This document shows positions 1 through 5,483 of a stretch of DNA of 8,503 nucleotides, one piece after another. The number at the start of each line of letters is the position of its first letter. Positions within the stretch are counted from its first letter, which is position 1. Under the pieces are notes generated by a model. The model did no database searches and was not told the origin of the DNA. It worked only from the letters and a program-made list of their open reading frames with translations. Origin of the DNA: an uncultured Anaerotruncus sp. (GTDB taxonomy: Bacteria; Bacillota; Clostridia; Oscillospirales; Ruminococcaceae); assembly GCA_910586875.1 (NCBI GenBank), contig CAJUJI010000122.1, forward strand, positions 1-8,503. The letters are read 5' to 3'. A program made the position numbers and the translations under genes.

Positions 1-434
1 CCCATTCTCCGTTTCAATTCATGCCCCCGCGAGGGGGCAACTTGACATGATACCACTCGCGTGCTACCATGTCAACGTTTCAATTCATGCCCCCGCGAGG
101 GGGCAACCAGGGACAAGGACGGTAATTTCCAGGTGTCGCAGGTTTCAATTCATGCCCCCGCGAGGGGGCAACTATGCGCCAATCCTTCAGGTGGCCGGAG
201 GGCTACAGTTTCAATTCATGCCCCCGCGAGGGGGCAACCCATGGAATGCTCATTGTTGTTATCAATCACCTTGTTTCAATTCATGCCCCCGCGAGGGGGC
301 AACGGAAATTTTTCAAGAATTTTAGAATCACCCACTGAGTTTCAATTCATGCCCCCGCGAGGGGGCAACCCAGTTTCTTCATCGGGATTGATTCTCCGAT
401 AATGTTTCAATTCATGCCCCCGCGAGGGGGCAAC
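1..434 (-). CRISPR. Type I-C CRISPR array, 7 repeats, truncated by the window edge
   Basis: Seven identical 31-bp repeats lie at 11-41, 77-107, 142-172, 208-238, 273-303, 339-369 and 404-434. Six complete spacers lie at 42-76, 108-141, 173-207, 239-272, 304-338 and 370-403 (35, 34, 35, 34, 35, 34 bp). Bases 1-10 are part of another spacer, so the array continues to the left. Read on the minus strand, the repeat has GTTG, a six-pair stem GCCCCC/GGGGGC around a TCGC loop, and a 3' end of ATGAATTGAAAC. This is the I-C layout, in which Cas5c cuts one base past the stem to leave the 11-nt tag TGAATTGAAAC. The ATTGAAAC end sets transcription right to left, in line with the cas genes, and makes 404-434 the leader-proximal (newest) end. 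No degenerate terminal repeat is seen, as expected when the old end is out of view. Spacer targets cannot be named by eye. Confidence 0.99.
42..76 (-). other. Near-palindromic spacer (hairpin-forming)
   Basis: This 35-bp spacer is nearly self-complementary. TTGACATG at 42-49 is matched by CATGTCAA at 68-75. In the minus-strand RNA the stem continues through a G-U pair and two A-U pairs (11 pairs). After one G-G mismatch come three more pairs (CAC/GTG) closed by a GCGA tetraloop, which is of GNRA type. The hairpin therefore uses 34 of the 35 nt and would hide the seed at the 5' end of the crRNA guide. The protospacer is probably a palindromic element such as a recombination site, operator or terminator stem; that is inference. 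Confidence 0.85.
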
Positions 435-460
435 AGCAAAAACATATAAAATATTTTGCT
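435..460 (-). repeat. Inverted repeat at the leader-repeat junction
   Basis: AGCAAAA at 435-441 and TTTTGCT at 454-460 form a perfect 7-bp inverted repeat around a 12-bp AT-only centre apart from one C. One arm directly touches the leader-proximal repeat. If transcription starts near 464, the pre-crRNA would begin with this stem-loop. It may instead be a DNA site recognised during spacer integration. Both roles are inferred. Confidence 0.5.
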
Positions 461-470
461 AAATACTGGC

Positions 471-479
471 ATTATACCA
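471..479 (-). promoter_or_regulatory. Putative pre-crRNA promoter, extended -10
   Basis: On the minus strand TGGTATAAT occupies 479 to 471. This is a perfect TATAAT preceded by the TGn of an extended -10 element. No good -35 box lies 16-19 bp upstream (the 17-bp position reads TGTTAT), but extended -10 promoters can do without one, and the upstream sequence is AT-rich. A start near position 464 would place about 30 nt of leader RNA before the first repeat. A second TATAAT at 511-506 lacks both TGn and a -35 box and is less convincing. Confidence 0.55.
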
Positions 480-570
480 AAAGAAAAGATCTTATAACAT
501 CATAAATTATATAGTTCTGATTTTATAAAGGAGAAAATTCTCAATTTCCATTAAAAACACACCTTTTTGA

Positions 571-614
571 TGCGCGAAAGGGTTCGGAAAATATGTGACG
601 CAGAGGTTCGTGCA
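571..614. repeat. Imperfect inverted repeat between cas2 and the leader
   Basis: On the plus strand TGCGCGAA at 571-578 faces TTCGTGCA at 607-614, which gives eight pairs counting one G-T. Between and overlapping the arms are two direct copies of GGTTCG, at about 581-586 and 605-610. There is no following T-run, so it is not a normal terminator. Its position just after cas2 suggests a leader-associated signal or an RNA structure at the operon end. Confidence 0.4.
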
Positions 615-626
615 AGGAAAACGGAG

Positions 627-917
627 CTATAATATCAAATCTCCATCTTGCTGTATCCGCAGTGGCTTTCCCAAACTGTCAATTCTGTGTTTATAATGCG
701 TTCCTAAAAGGTAAAACCGAATACTGTCTTGTACAGGGTCAATAACAGTGTTTAATCGTTGCTTGAGCTGAACAAATTTGGCTTGATCCAGCATTACCTC
801 GAACACTGAGTTTTGCACACGCACACCCATACTTTCGCAGATACGTGCAACTCGACGCAGACGTTTGGCACCAGCAGTTTCAGTCACATCTACATCATAG
901 GTCACAACGACCATCAC
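627..917 (-). CDS. cas2: CRISPR-associated endoribonuclease-fold protein Cas2
   Basis: Cas2 is the non-catalytic or weakly nucleolytic dimer that bridges two Cas1 dimers in the spacer-integration complex. The 96-aa product has the usual family length. Its N-terminus carries the ferredoxin-like first strand VVVTYDV with the conserved Asp (D8), followed by a basic helix (KRLRRVARICE) and RVQNSVFE, the typical second-strand region. I start it at GTG 917 because GGAGGTGAT at 931-923 leaves 9 nt to GTG. The adjacent ATG at 914 would be 12 nt away and only removes one residue. The stop is TAG. It begins 42 bp after cas1 and is the last protein gene before the leader. The sequence looks intact. Confidence 0.97.
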   Translation of the reverse strand: MMVVVTYDVDVTETAGAKRLRRVARICESMGVRVQNSVFEVMLDQAKFVQLKQRLNTVIDPVQDSIRFYLLGTHYKHRIDSLGKPLRIQQDGDLIL

Positions 918-922
918 AAACG

Positions 923-931
923 ATCACCTCC
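923..931 (-). promoter_or_regulatory. Ribosome binding site of cas2
   Basis: GGAGGTGAT on the minus strand is a near-complete match to the 16S rRNA 3' end. GGAGG lies 9 nt from GTG 917 and 12 nt from ATG 914, which favours the GTG start. Confidence 0.75.
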
Positions 932-959
932 ACAAAATCTAGAAATAAAAGCCAACCCA

Positions 960-1988
960 TCACCGCCAAGCGAAAGGAGGGTATTCGTCCAGATCACCAC
1001 GCAGGGTTCGGGCTAGTAAGGTAGCCTGGGTAAAGGGGATCATGCCAATCAATATTTTCTCCTTTAAAAAAGGATGCTGGATGCTTTCCCGCTTGCGGGC
1101 CTGCCAAGAGGACAAGATCATCTTTCGTGCATTTTCGGAGATGGAAAACTGTCCCGCTTCATTGCAAAAGTCCTTGGCGCGCAGCTGCCCGCGATTGAAA
1201 AGCGCCAGGACAAAACGGTCGCATAAGGGGGCGCGCAGTTCCTCCATCAAATCCAGCGCCAACGCTGGTCTACCAGGGCGCAATGTATGCAGAAATCCAC
1301 AGGCAGGGTCCAGGCCGGTGGCCTCTAAAGCGGCCTGCATATCATTTTTTAGCAGCATATAGACAAAGGAAAGTACGGCATTGATCTCATTTTTTGGAGG
1401 TCTACGAGAACGTTGGACAAAACGAAGTTGTGGATCTTTGGCCCTGAGCATATCATCAAAGCAGCCAAAATAGGTCTGTGCAGCTGCCCCTTCCAAACCA
1501 CGGAGAGAATCTATAGAAGAACCCAGCACTAGTATTTCGGTCATTCCGGCGATGGTATTGGCGGCTTGTCGCAGCCGGTCAGCTGCCTGGGAGTCATGAG
1601 ACTCCCGTGCAGCGCGCAGCAGCATATTTTTTTCATTCAGCAGCTTGCCGCATAGGAACCCAGACGCATAACGGATACAGGCAATAGGATCAGAAGCGAT
1701 TAGAAATTGTTGGCGACGGAGCAAAATATTCCCGCTGACCGGTCCATAAATTCTACCGTAAAACTGTCCGTTTTCAGACAGAAAGCTCAACGCGATACCG
1801 TTTTGTCCACAGAACCGAATCAATGGAGTAGAAACGGTGGTATTGCCAAAGCAAAGGATGCTTTCAATGGTGTGTGCTGGAACACGGACCTTTTCTTCAC
1901 CTCCCACTCGGATCCCAATACATTCATTTTCCCAAAAGAGATAGCTGTCTGGAGTCAAAACATAAAGTGTATTTTGTAATGGCCGTAT
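960..1988 (-). CDS. cas1: CRISPR integrase Cas1 (type I-C), apparent ATA start
   Basis: Cas1 is the metal-dependent integrase that inserts prespacers at the leader-repeat junction. In 342-aa numbering, Mg-ligand candidates are E166 (RGLEGAAA), H234 (GLDPACGFLH) and the acidic cluster D246-E250 (ALDLMEELR). The C-terminus RGDLDEYPPFAWR is typical of I-C Cas1, so the gene is complete at that end; its stop is TGA. The start is odd. The earliest usual start codon in frame is TTG 1958, but it has no ribosome site and would cut off the conserved N-terminal strand. In-frame sequence upstream reads RPLQNTLYV, matching the I-C Cas1 N-terminus, preceded by ATA at 1988. AAGGAGG at 2003-1997 is placed correctly for ATA. 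No ATG, GTG or TTG occurs between the cas4 stop and TTG 1958. The ATC at 1991 is an alternative. The gene starts 21 bp after cas4. Confidence 0.95.
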   Translation of the reverse strand: MRPLQNTLYVLTPDSYLFWENECIGIRVGGEEKVRVPAHTIESILCFGNTTVSTPLIRFCGQNGIALSFLSENGQFYGRIYGPVSGNILLRRQQFLIASDPIACIRYASGFLCGKLLNEKNMLLRAARESHDSQAADRLRQAANTIAGMTEILVLGSSIDSLRGLEGAAAQTYFGCFDDMLRAKDPQLRFVQRSRRPPKNEINAVLSFVYMLLKNDMQAALEATGLDPACGFLHTLRPGRPALALDLMEELRAPLCDRFVLALFNRGQLRAKDFCNEAGQFSISENARKMILSSWQARKRESIQHPFLKEKILIGMIPFTQATLLARTLRGDLDEYPPFAWR

Positions 1989-1996
1989 GATGTCCT

Positions 1997-2003
1997 CCTC
2001 CTT
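1997..2003 (-). promoter_or_regulatory. Ribosome binding site fixing the cas1 start
   Basis: AAGGAGG (continuing as AGGA) lies just after the cas4 stop. Its GGAGG core is 8 nt from ATA 1988 and 5 nt from ATC 1991. It is about 38 nt from TTG 1958, too far to serve that codon. It is the main evidence for a non-canonical cas1 start. Confidence 0.75.
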
Positions 2004-2009
2004 TCGATG

Positions 2010-2675
2010 TCAGACCTCTGATGGACTACCAGCAAGCTCCTGCAACAGCTTGTGGCGGTAGGCAACTGCAAAAGTGGTCAGCTTTGGCATACAGACCTCC
2101 TGCATGGAACATTTGCCACAATGTTTACCTGGCTTTGCAGATGGAAGACCTTGGGTGTGCCAAAGCTGCCACAGCGCCTGGATCGTTTCAAGGGTAGCCT
2201 GGCGAAGTTCGGGGGTGAAAGCAATCTCCTGCCGCCGATGGGACTGGATATAGAATAAAGCCCCCTTATGGATTTTGGCATCATACATCTCTTCCAGGCA
2301 CAAAGCTTGGGCGCAGAGCTGCTGCATATATTCGGACTCCTGCCGCAGGGGACCATGTTTGTACTCCACGGGATATAGAATATATCTGGATGGCTCCCCC
2401 GGCAAAGGGACTCCATCCGGTGAAGCGCTTGCCTCCACACAATCACATTTTCCAGATAAGCCCAGTGTATTGGAGACGACGGGGAACTCATAAAAGGTCA
2501 GTAGATCACTGCGGCGTTCCACCCGATGGTCATGGGTGCGCTGATGCTGAAAGCGCCCCTCCGCAGTATGCTCATTTTCCATCCAGAGCTGCTGGTTCAT
2601 CAGCAAGCCCGCCCGCCGCGGACAGTATCCATATTGGGCAACATAGGAAAGGGGGATCCGCTCCTCATCTTCCAT
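2010..2675 (-). CDS. cas4: Cas4 RecB-family nuclease with Fe-S cluster
   Basis: Cas4 works with Cas1-Cas2 to trim prespacers and select the PAM end, so that spacers are inserted in the right orientation. The 221-aa protein has the four cluster cysteines: C18 (YGYCPRR), then C186, C189 and C195 near the C-terminus (HCGKCSMQEVC). RecB-type nuclease residues are visible as H44 (GRFQHQR), D78 (GKCDCVE), E104 and K106 (PVEYKHG), and the Q118-Q119 motif (YMQQLCAQAL). All catalytic and cluster residues are present, so the enzyme should be active. ATG 2675 lies inside the end of cas7c, an 11-bp overlap with no strong ribosome site of its own, which suggests translational coupling. The stop is TGA followed by C, and cas1 continues in the same frame. 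Confidence 0.97.
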   Translation of the reverse strand: MEDEERIPLSYVAQYGYCPRRAGLLMNQQLWMENEHTAEGRFQHQRTHDHRVERRSDLLTFYEFPVVSNTLGLSGKCDCVEASASPDGVPLPGEPSRYILYPVEYKHGPLRQESEYMQQLCAQALCLEEMYDAKIHKGALFYIQSHRRQEIAFTPELRQATLETIQALWQLWHTQGLPSAKPGKHCGKCSMQEVCMPKLTTFAVAYRHKLLQELAGSPSEV

Positions 2676-3672
2676 CGGTCAACCAGCTTTCATCTTCCGG
2701 CAACCGGTCCCAGATGATGGGGGAAAAGGCGCCGGTCTGAAACCCTACCTGCACACCGGCAGGCAGTCGATCCAATGCAATAACCGCTGTATAATCTCGA
2801 TAATCGCGGGGTACCGAGACCTCCTCCTTGCGACGCACCTGCACGAGATCAAAAAGTTTATGGGCGGGAGCACAACCCAGCAAAGCCTGCCGGCAGCGCT
2901 GTGTCTGGTCGGTATCAGTACCAACGTGTTTAAATAGGATAAGCGGTGAGACCACCGACATCTGCCCCTTGCTAGCAGAGCGGTCATGTTCATACATATT
3001 GAGAATCGCTTCACACAGAGCCTTGAGATCATTTTCTCCAAAACCGGTCTCTCTGGCTAGATTGCCACTGATGAAACCACGGATTTCATAGAGCCCAAAG
3101 GGGATGAATTGTTTACGGCCCATGGTACGAAGCTGATCTTCTGGCTGTTCATCCTCCCACGCCTGGTGTTTTTCAAAATCACCATCTTTGGGACCATCAG
3201 CAACACACATGCGGGTGATTGAAATATCCTGTACCAGAATGGGATCAACCGAACGGCCAAAGGCCAGCTGCACAGGTCCTCGCACCTGACCTGCGTTGGC
3301 ACCGGTAGAAAGCACCGCGCCGAAGGTGCGCACATCATAAAAGTGATCGCAGCAATATCTGCGGGCAGCATAGGTCTTTTCTTTGCCCTTGGCGCAGCCC
3401 GTGTCAATCTCTGACTGCGTTTCTTCATAGGCGCGGGCGATGAACTTATTGATATTACTGGCCTGCTGCATAATGATATCCATACCAGGCTGACCCTCAT
3501 AAGCGATCTGTATGTAATTGCGGATCCGACGCTTGGTAGCTACATCGGTGATGTATCCATACATGGTTTGAGGATCAACACGAGGAGCGTTGCCCATATC
3601 GGGATCTCCATTGGGATTGGCGTTGATACACTGGACATAATACATAAATTCATAACGGTTTTGTAAAGCCAT
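2665..3672 (-). CDS. cas7: Cas7c (Csd2) crRNA-binding backbone subunit
   Basis: Cas7c copies polymerise along the crRNA spacer to form the backbone of the I-C effector complex. The 335-aa product has the diagnostic N-terminal run NANPNGDPDMGN (about 18-29), then ITDVATKRRIRNYI (41-54), and DVRTFGAVLSTG with RGPVQL (about 113-136). The ATG at 3672 is chosen because AAGGAGG at 3687-3681 lies 8 nt upstream and the family N-terminus starts here. The open frame extends 68 codons further upstream, but that part lies over the cas8c end and has no family similarity. It begins 13 bp after the cas8c stop, and its ribosome site overlaps that stop codon. The protein seems somewhat longer than the roughly 280-300 aa I expect for the family, with no clear extra domain. 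Confidence 0.97.
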   Translation of the reverse strand: MALQNRYEFMYYVQCINANPNGDPDMGNAPRVDPQTMYGYITDVATKRRIRNYIQIAYEGQPGMDIIMQQASNINKFIARAYEETQSEIDTGCAKGKEKTYAARRYCCDHFYDVRTFGAVLSTGANAGQVRGPVQLAFGRSVDPILVQDISITRMCVADGPKDGDFEKHQAWEDEQPEDQLRTMGRKQFIPFGLYEIRGFISGNLARETGFGENDLKALCEAILNMYEHDRSASKGQMSVVSPLILFKHVGTDTDQTQRCRQALLGCAPAHKLFDLVQVRRKEEVSVPRDYRDYTAVIALDRLPAGVQVGFQTGAFSPIIWDRLPEDESWLTDGR

Positions 3673-3685
3673 CTTTTTTTCCTCC

Positions 3686-4084
3686 TTATACTTCAGAATC
3701 GTCCGTGCTAGCAGTGCAGGTACTTTGGGCAGGCTTGCACAGCGCTGCCCGTTGCTGGTAATATCCCAGCGCGAATTCCGACTGGCCGCGCAAGTCCAAG
3801 GTAGCAGGGAGCGGGGGTGTAATCCTTTGAGAGATCTCCCCCAAAAGATTTTCATAATAACCAGCAAGCTTTTCATTTTTTAGCTTAGCCAGATGATGTT
3901 GGCACAGGGAGCTCAGTCGGCCTAGCACCAACGCAGGGGTACAACTGGCAGAGGTATAATAACGCTGTAAAACACCAGCGCCAACATTGCCCATCGCTCT
4001 GGATTGGATAGCGGCATATACCGCCATCATACGGCCGCACTGGTAGGCAGCAGAGGGGTAATCAGGGGTCAAATCAGGTTGCAT
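3686..4084 (-). CDS. cas11c: Predicted Cas11c small subunit, internal start within cas8c
   Basis: In type I-C systems the small subunit Cas11c is translated from an internal start near the 3' end of cas8c and forms the inner belly of the effector. Here ATG 4084 (Cas8c M467) is in frame and is preceded by AAGGAGG at 4098-4092 with 7 nt spacing. In Cas8c the same bases encode KKGGYSM. The product would have 132 aa and share the Cas8c stop. It is rich in predicted helix, for example MMAVYAAIQSRAMG and SSLCQHHLAKLKNEK, as expected for Cas11. The site, the length and the family precedent agree, but expression is predicted, not shown. Confidence 0.85.
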   Translation of the reverse strand: MQPDLTPDYPSAAYQCGRMMAVYAAIQSRAMGNVGAGVLQRYYTSASCTPALVLGRLSSLCQHHLAKLKNEKLAGYYENLLGEISQRITPPLPATLDLRGQSEFALGYYQQRAALCKPAQSTCTASTDDSEV

Positions 4085-5482
4085 GGAATATCCTCCTTTT
4101 TTTATGGCGTCCTGACGCAACAGCCAAACCTTTAACAACTGGCAAGCCCGTGCGTCGGGTATAGGCTCTCTTCTTTCATCGTTTTCTGCGGCACTCACCA
4201 TCCGGGTGCGGATGGTTTGTAGCGCTTTGGCGGCTACCTGGTCCGGCAAAGGGCTGTGGTTCAGCACCGCAAGGATCATTTGTGGCTCAAGAGCGGCCAA
4301 TTCCTTGGACATCTGCTCGCTCAGATTACCGCCCTTTTGAGGCTTTACCAAGCGAGCATTCAGCTGTCCCAGACGTGGGCGGGGCAAAAGTCCTTTCCCA
4401 TCGCCGGAAACCAACTCGAGTTCATTCCACCAAGCGGTTAGTGCCTGGTGGAGCTCCTGAAAAGTTCCCTGTTGCCAGACCCGTACCATAATTCGTCCCC
4501 CTGCTCCGGACAGGGCTAGAATATAGTATTCATTTTCCAATACAGCTGTGGGCATTTCTCCTGTGTAAAGGCTTTGCAGCAGCCGATTCGCTCTTTCCGT
4601 GGCTATGGTAGCAGATAAAGCGGTAGCGCCATCGTCGCTATCGGTGGTGTCCGACTCCTCCTCGCCCCAGCCGCCCAAAAAATCATCCAAAAAATCTGGA
4701 ATCTCTTGAGGCAGAGCACGCTTATACCAGTGCAGCCATTTGGCACCTGCAAGGATGGGGGCCTTTTGCGTGACGCTCAGATCCTCTAACGCAGCATTGA
4801 CAGCGGCAATGGCGGATTCGGATACCGGCGCGTTTGCTCCCTTTGATCTTCCATAGGAACAGAATGCGTTCTTGTCAAAACATAATACCGCATCTCCACT
4901 GGAATGACCACCTACTGCCCGTAAACCAGATGTTTTTGGGACGGTGGCTACTGGCACAGTCAGATCTCCTGTAATAAAACAACGCTCCTTTTGGGTCGTT
5001 TTCTGTGTGCCACGTTGCTGGGCGACATAATCGCACCACCAATCCCGATAACTGTCGAGGCTCTCCAAAGCGATGCCATCTACCTTGTAACCAATGGTGT
5101 CATTGGACTTTATTTTGTGCTTCTCTAGCGCTTCCTGGATAGCCTCTACGGTTTCTGAATGGGTCAGCGCAGTGTGTACTACATCGAACAAAGGCTCAAC
5201 AGCTGTCCCTGCAACTAGGGAATCCAAGAAAAACGCATGTTTCTGCGGCTTTTCTTCTGTCAGGGAAATGAGCGCTTTTTCCACCAGTAGGTTACATTTA
5301 GAAGTTCCCTGGGCAGCGGAACCCAGATCAGGACAGAGAACTGCTTCCATCGGAGGGGGGTCAATTCCCAAAAACTCCCCCTCGCGATCTAAACATACAT
5401 AGGCTTTTGGCGTTTTCCGTTTAAAGCCAGGGCGGGCGATTAGTTGGCGATCCAGTGCATAGGCATATAATTCCTGAAGCAT
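3686..5482 (-). CDS. cas8c: Cas8c (Csd1) large subunit
   Basis: Cas8c is the large subunit of the I-C effector; it recognises the PAM and helps recruit Cas3. The length, 598 aa, fits the family. Recognisable motifs are CFITGDLTVPVAT (168-180) and, after it, LCFDKNAFCSYG and GANAPVSE (about 200-222), matching the canonical Csd1 core. An acidic, low-complexity stretch rich in D, E, S and T (about 274-284) probably is a surface loop or linker. The C-terminal 132 residues correspond to the small subunit Cas11c and can be made separately (see the internal start). ATG 5482 is 1 bp after the cas5c stop, and its GGAGGTGAT ribosome site is built into the last codons of cas5c, 9 nt from the ATG, so the two genes are likely coupled. 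Stop is TAA. Confidence 0.97.
   Translation of the reverse strand: MLQELYAYALDRQLIARPGFKRKTPKAYVCLDREGEFLGIDPPPMEAVLCPDLGSAAQGTSKCNLLVEKALISLTEEKPQKHAFFLDSLVAGTAVEPLFDVVHTALTHSETVEAIQEALEKHKIKSNDTIGYKVDGIALESLDSYRDWWCDYVAQQRGTQKTTQKERCFITGDLTVPVATVPKTSGLRAVGGHSSGDAVLCFDKNAFCSYGRSKGANAPVSESAIAAVNAALEDLSVTQKAPILAGAKWLHWYKRALPQEIPDFLDDFLGGWGEEESDTTDSDDGATALSATIATERANRLLQSLYTGEMPTAVLENEYYILALSGAGGRIMVRVWQQGTFQELHQALTAWWNELELVSGDGKGLLPRPRLGQLNARLVKPQKGGNLSEQMSKELAALEPQMILAVLNHSPLPDQVAAKALQTIRTRMVSAAENDERREPIPDARACQLLKVWLLRQDAIKKGGYSMQPDLTPDYPSAAYQCGRMMAVYAAIQSRAMGNVGAGVLQRYYTSASCTPALVLGRLSSLCQHHLAKLKNEKLAGYYENLLGEISQRITPPLPATLDLRGQSEFALGYYQQRAALCKPAQSTCTASTDDSEV
4092..4098 (-). promoter_or_regulatory. 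Internal ribosome binding site for Cas11c
   Basis: AAGGAGG inside the cas8c coding sequence lies 7 nt before in-frame ATG 4084. It is as strong as the site in front of cas7c, which is unusual inside a gene and fits programmed internal initiation. Confidence 0.8.
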
Positions 5483-5483
5483 A

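Larger units (their letters stand above)
435..626 (-). promoter_or_regulatory. CRISPR leader between cas2 and the array
   Basis: These 192 bp between the cas2 stop and the leader-proximal repeat contain no gene. The half next to the array (about 435-560) is very AT-rich, as leaders usually are, and holds a promoter-like site and an inverted repeat abutting the first repeat. The half next to cas2 (about 571-614) holds an imperfect inverted repeat with two copies of GGTTCG. A leader is needed both to transcribe pre-crRNA and to direct Cas1-Cas2 insertion at the first repeat. Its side is fixed by the repeat orientation. No clear Rho-independent terminator separates cas2 from the leader, so some pre-crRNA may come from read-through of the cas operon. 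Confidence 0.85.

Noticed and set aside
381..400. ATCGG/CCGAT inverted repeat in the newest spacer
   Set aside because: Five pairs with a 10-nt loop are common by chance, far weaker than the hairpin in the 42-76 spacer.
47..402. Two overlapping plus-strand open frames of 92 and 113 codons across the array
   Set aside because: Their sequence is the repeat translated over and over (FQFMPPRGGN, VSIHAPARGQ). This is a well-known annotation artefact of I-C arrays.
1..434. Spacers targeting the cas genes in this window
   Set aside because: I looked by eye for shared stretches and saw none, though this is not an exhaustive search.
531..542. GAGAA-AA-TTCTC short inverted repeat in the leader
   Set aside because: Arms of five bases in AT-rich sequence are not significant without conservation evidence.
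3673..3876. A 68-codon N-terminal extension of cas7c
   Set aside because: It overlaps the 3' end of cas8c in another frame, has no Csd2 similarity, and the strong ribosome site points to ATG 3672.
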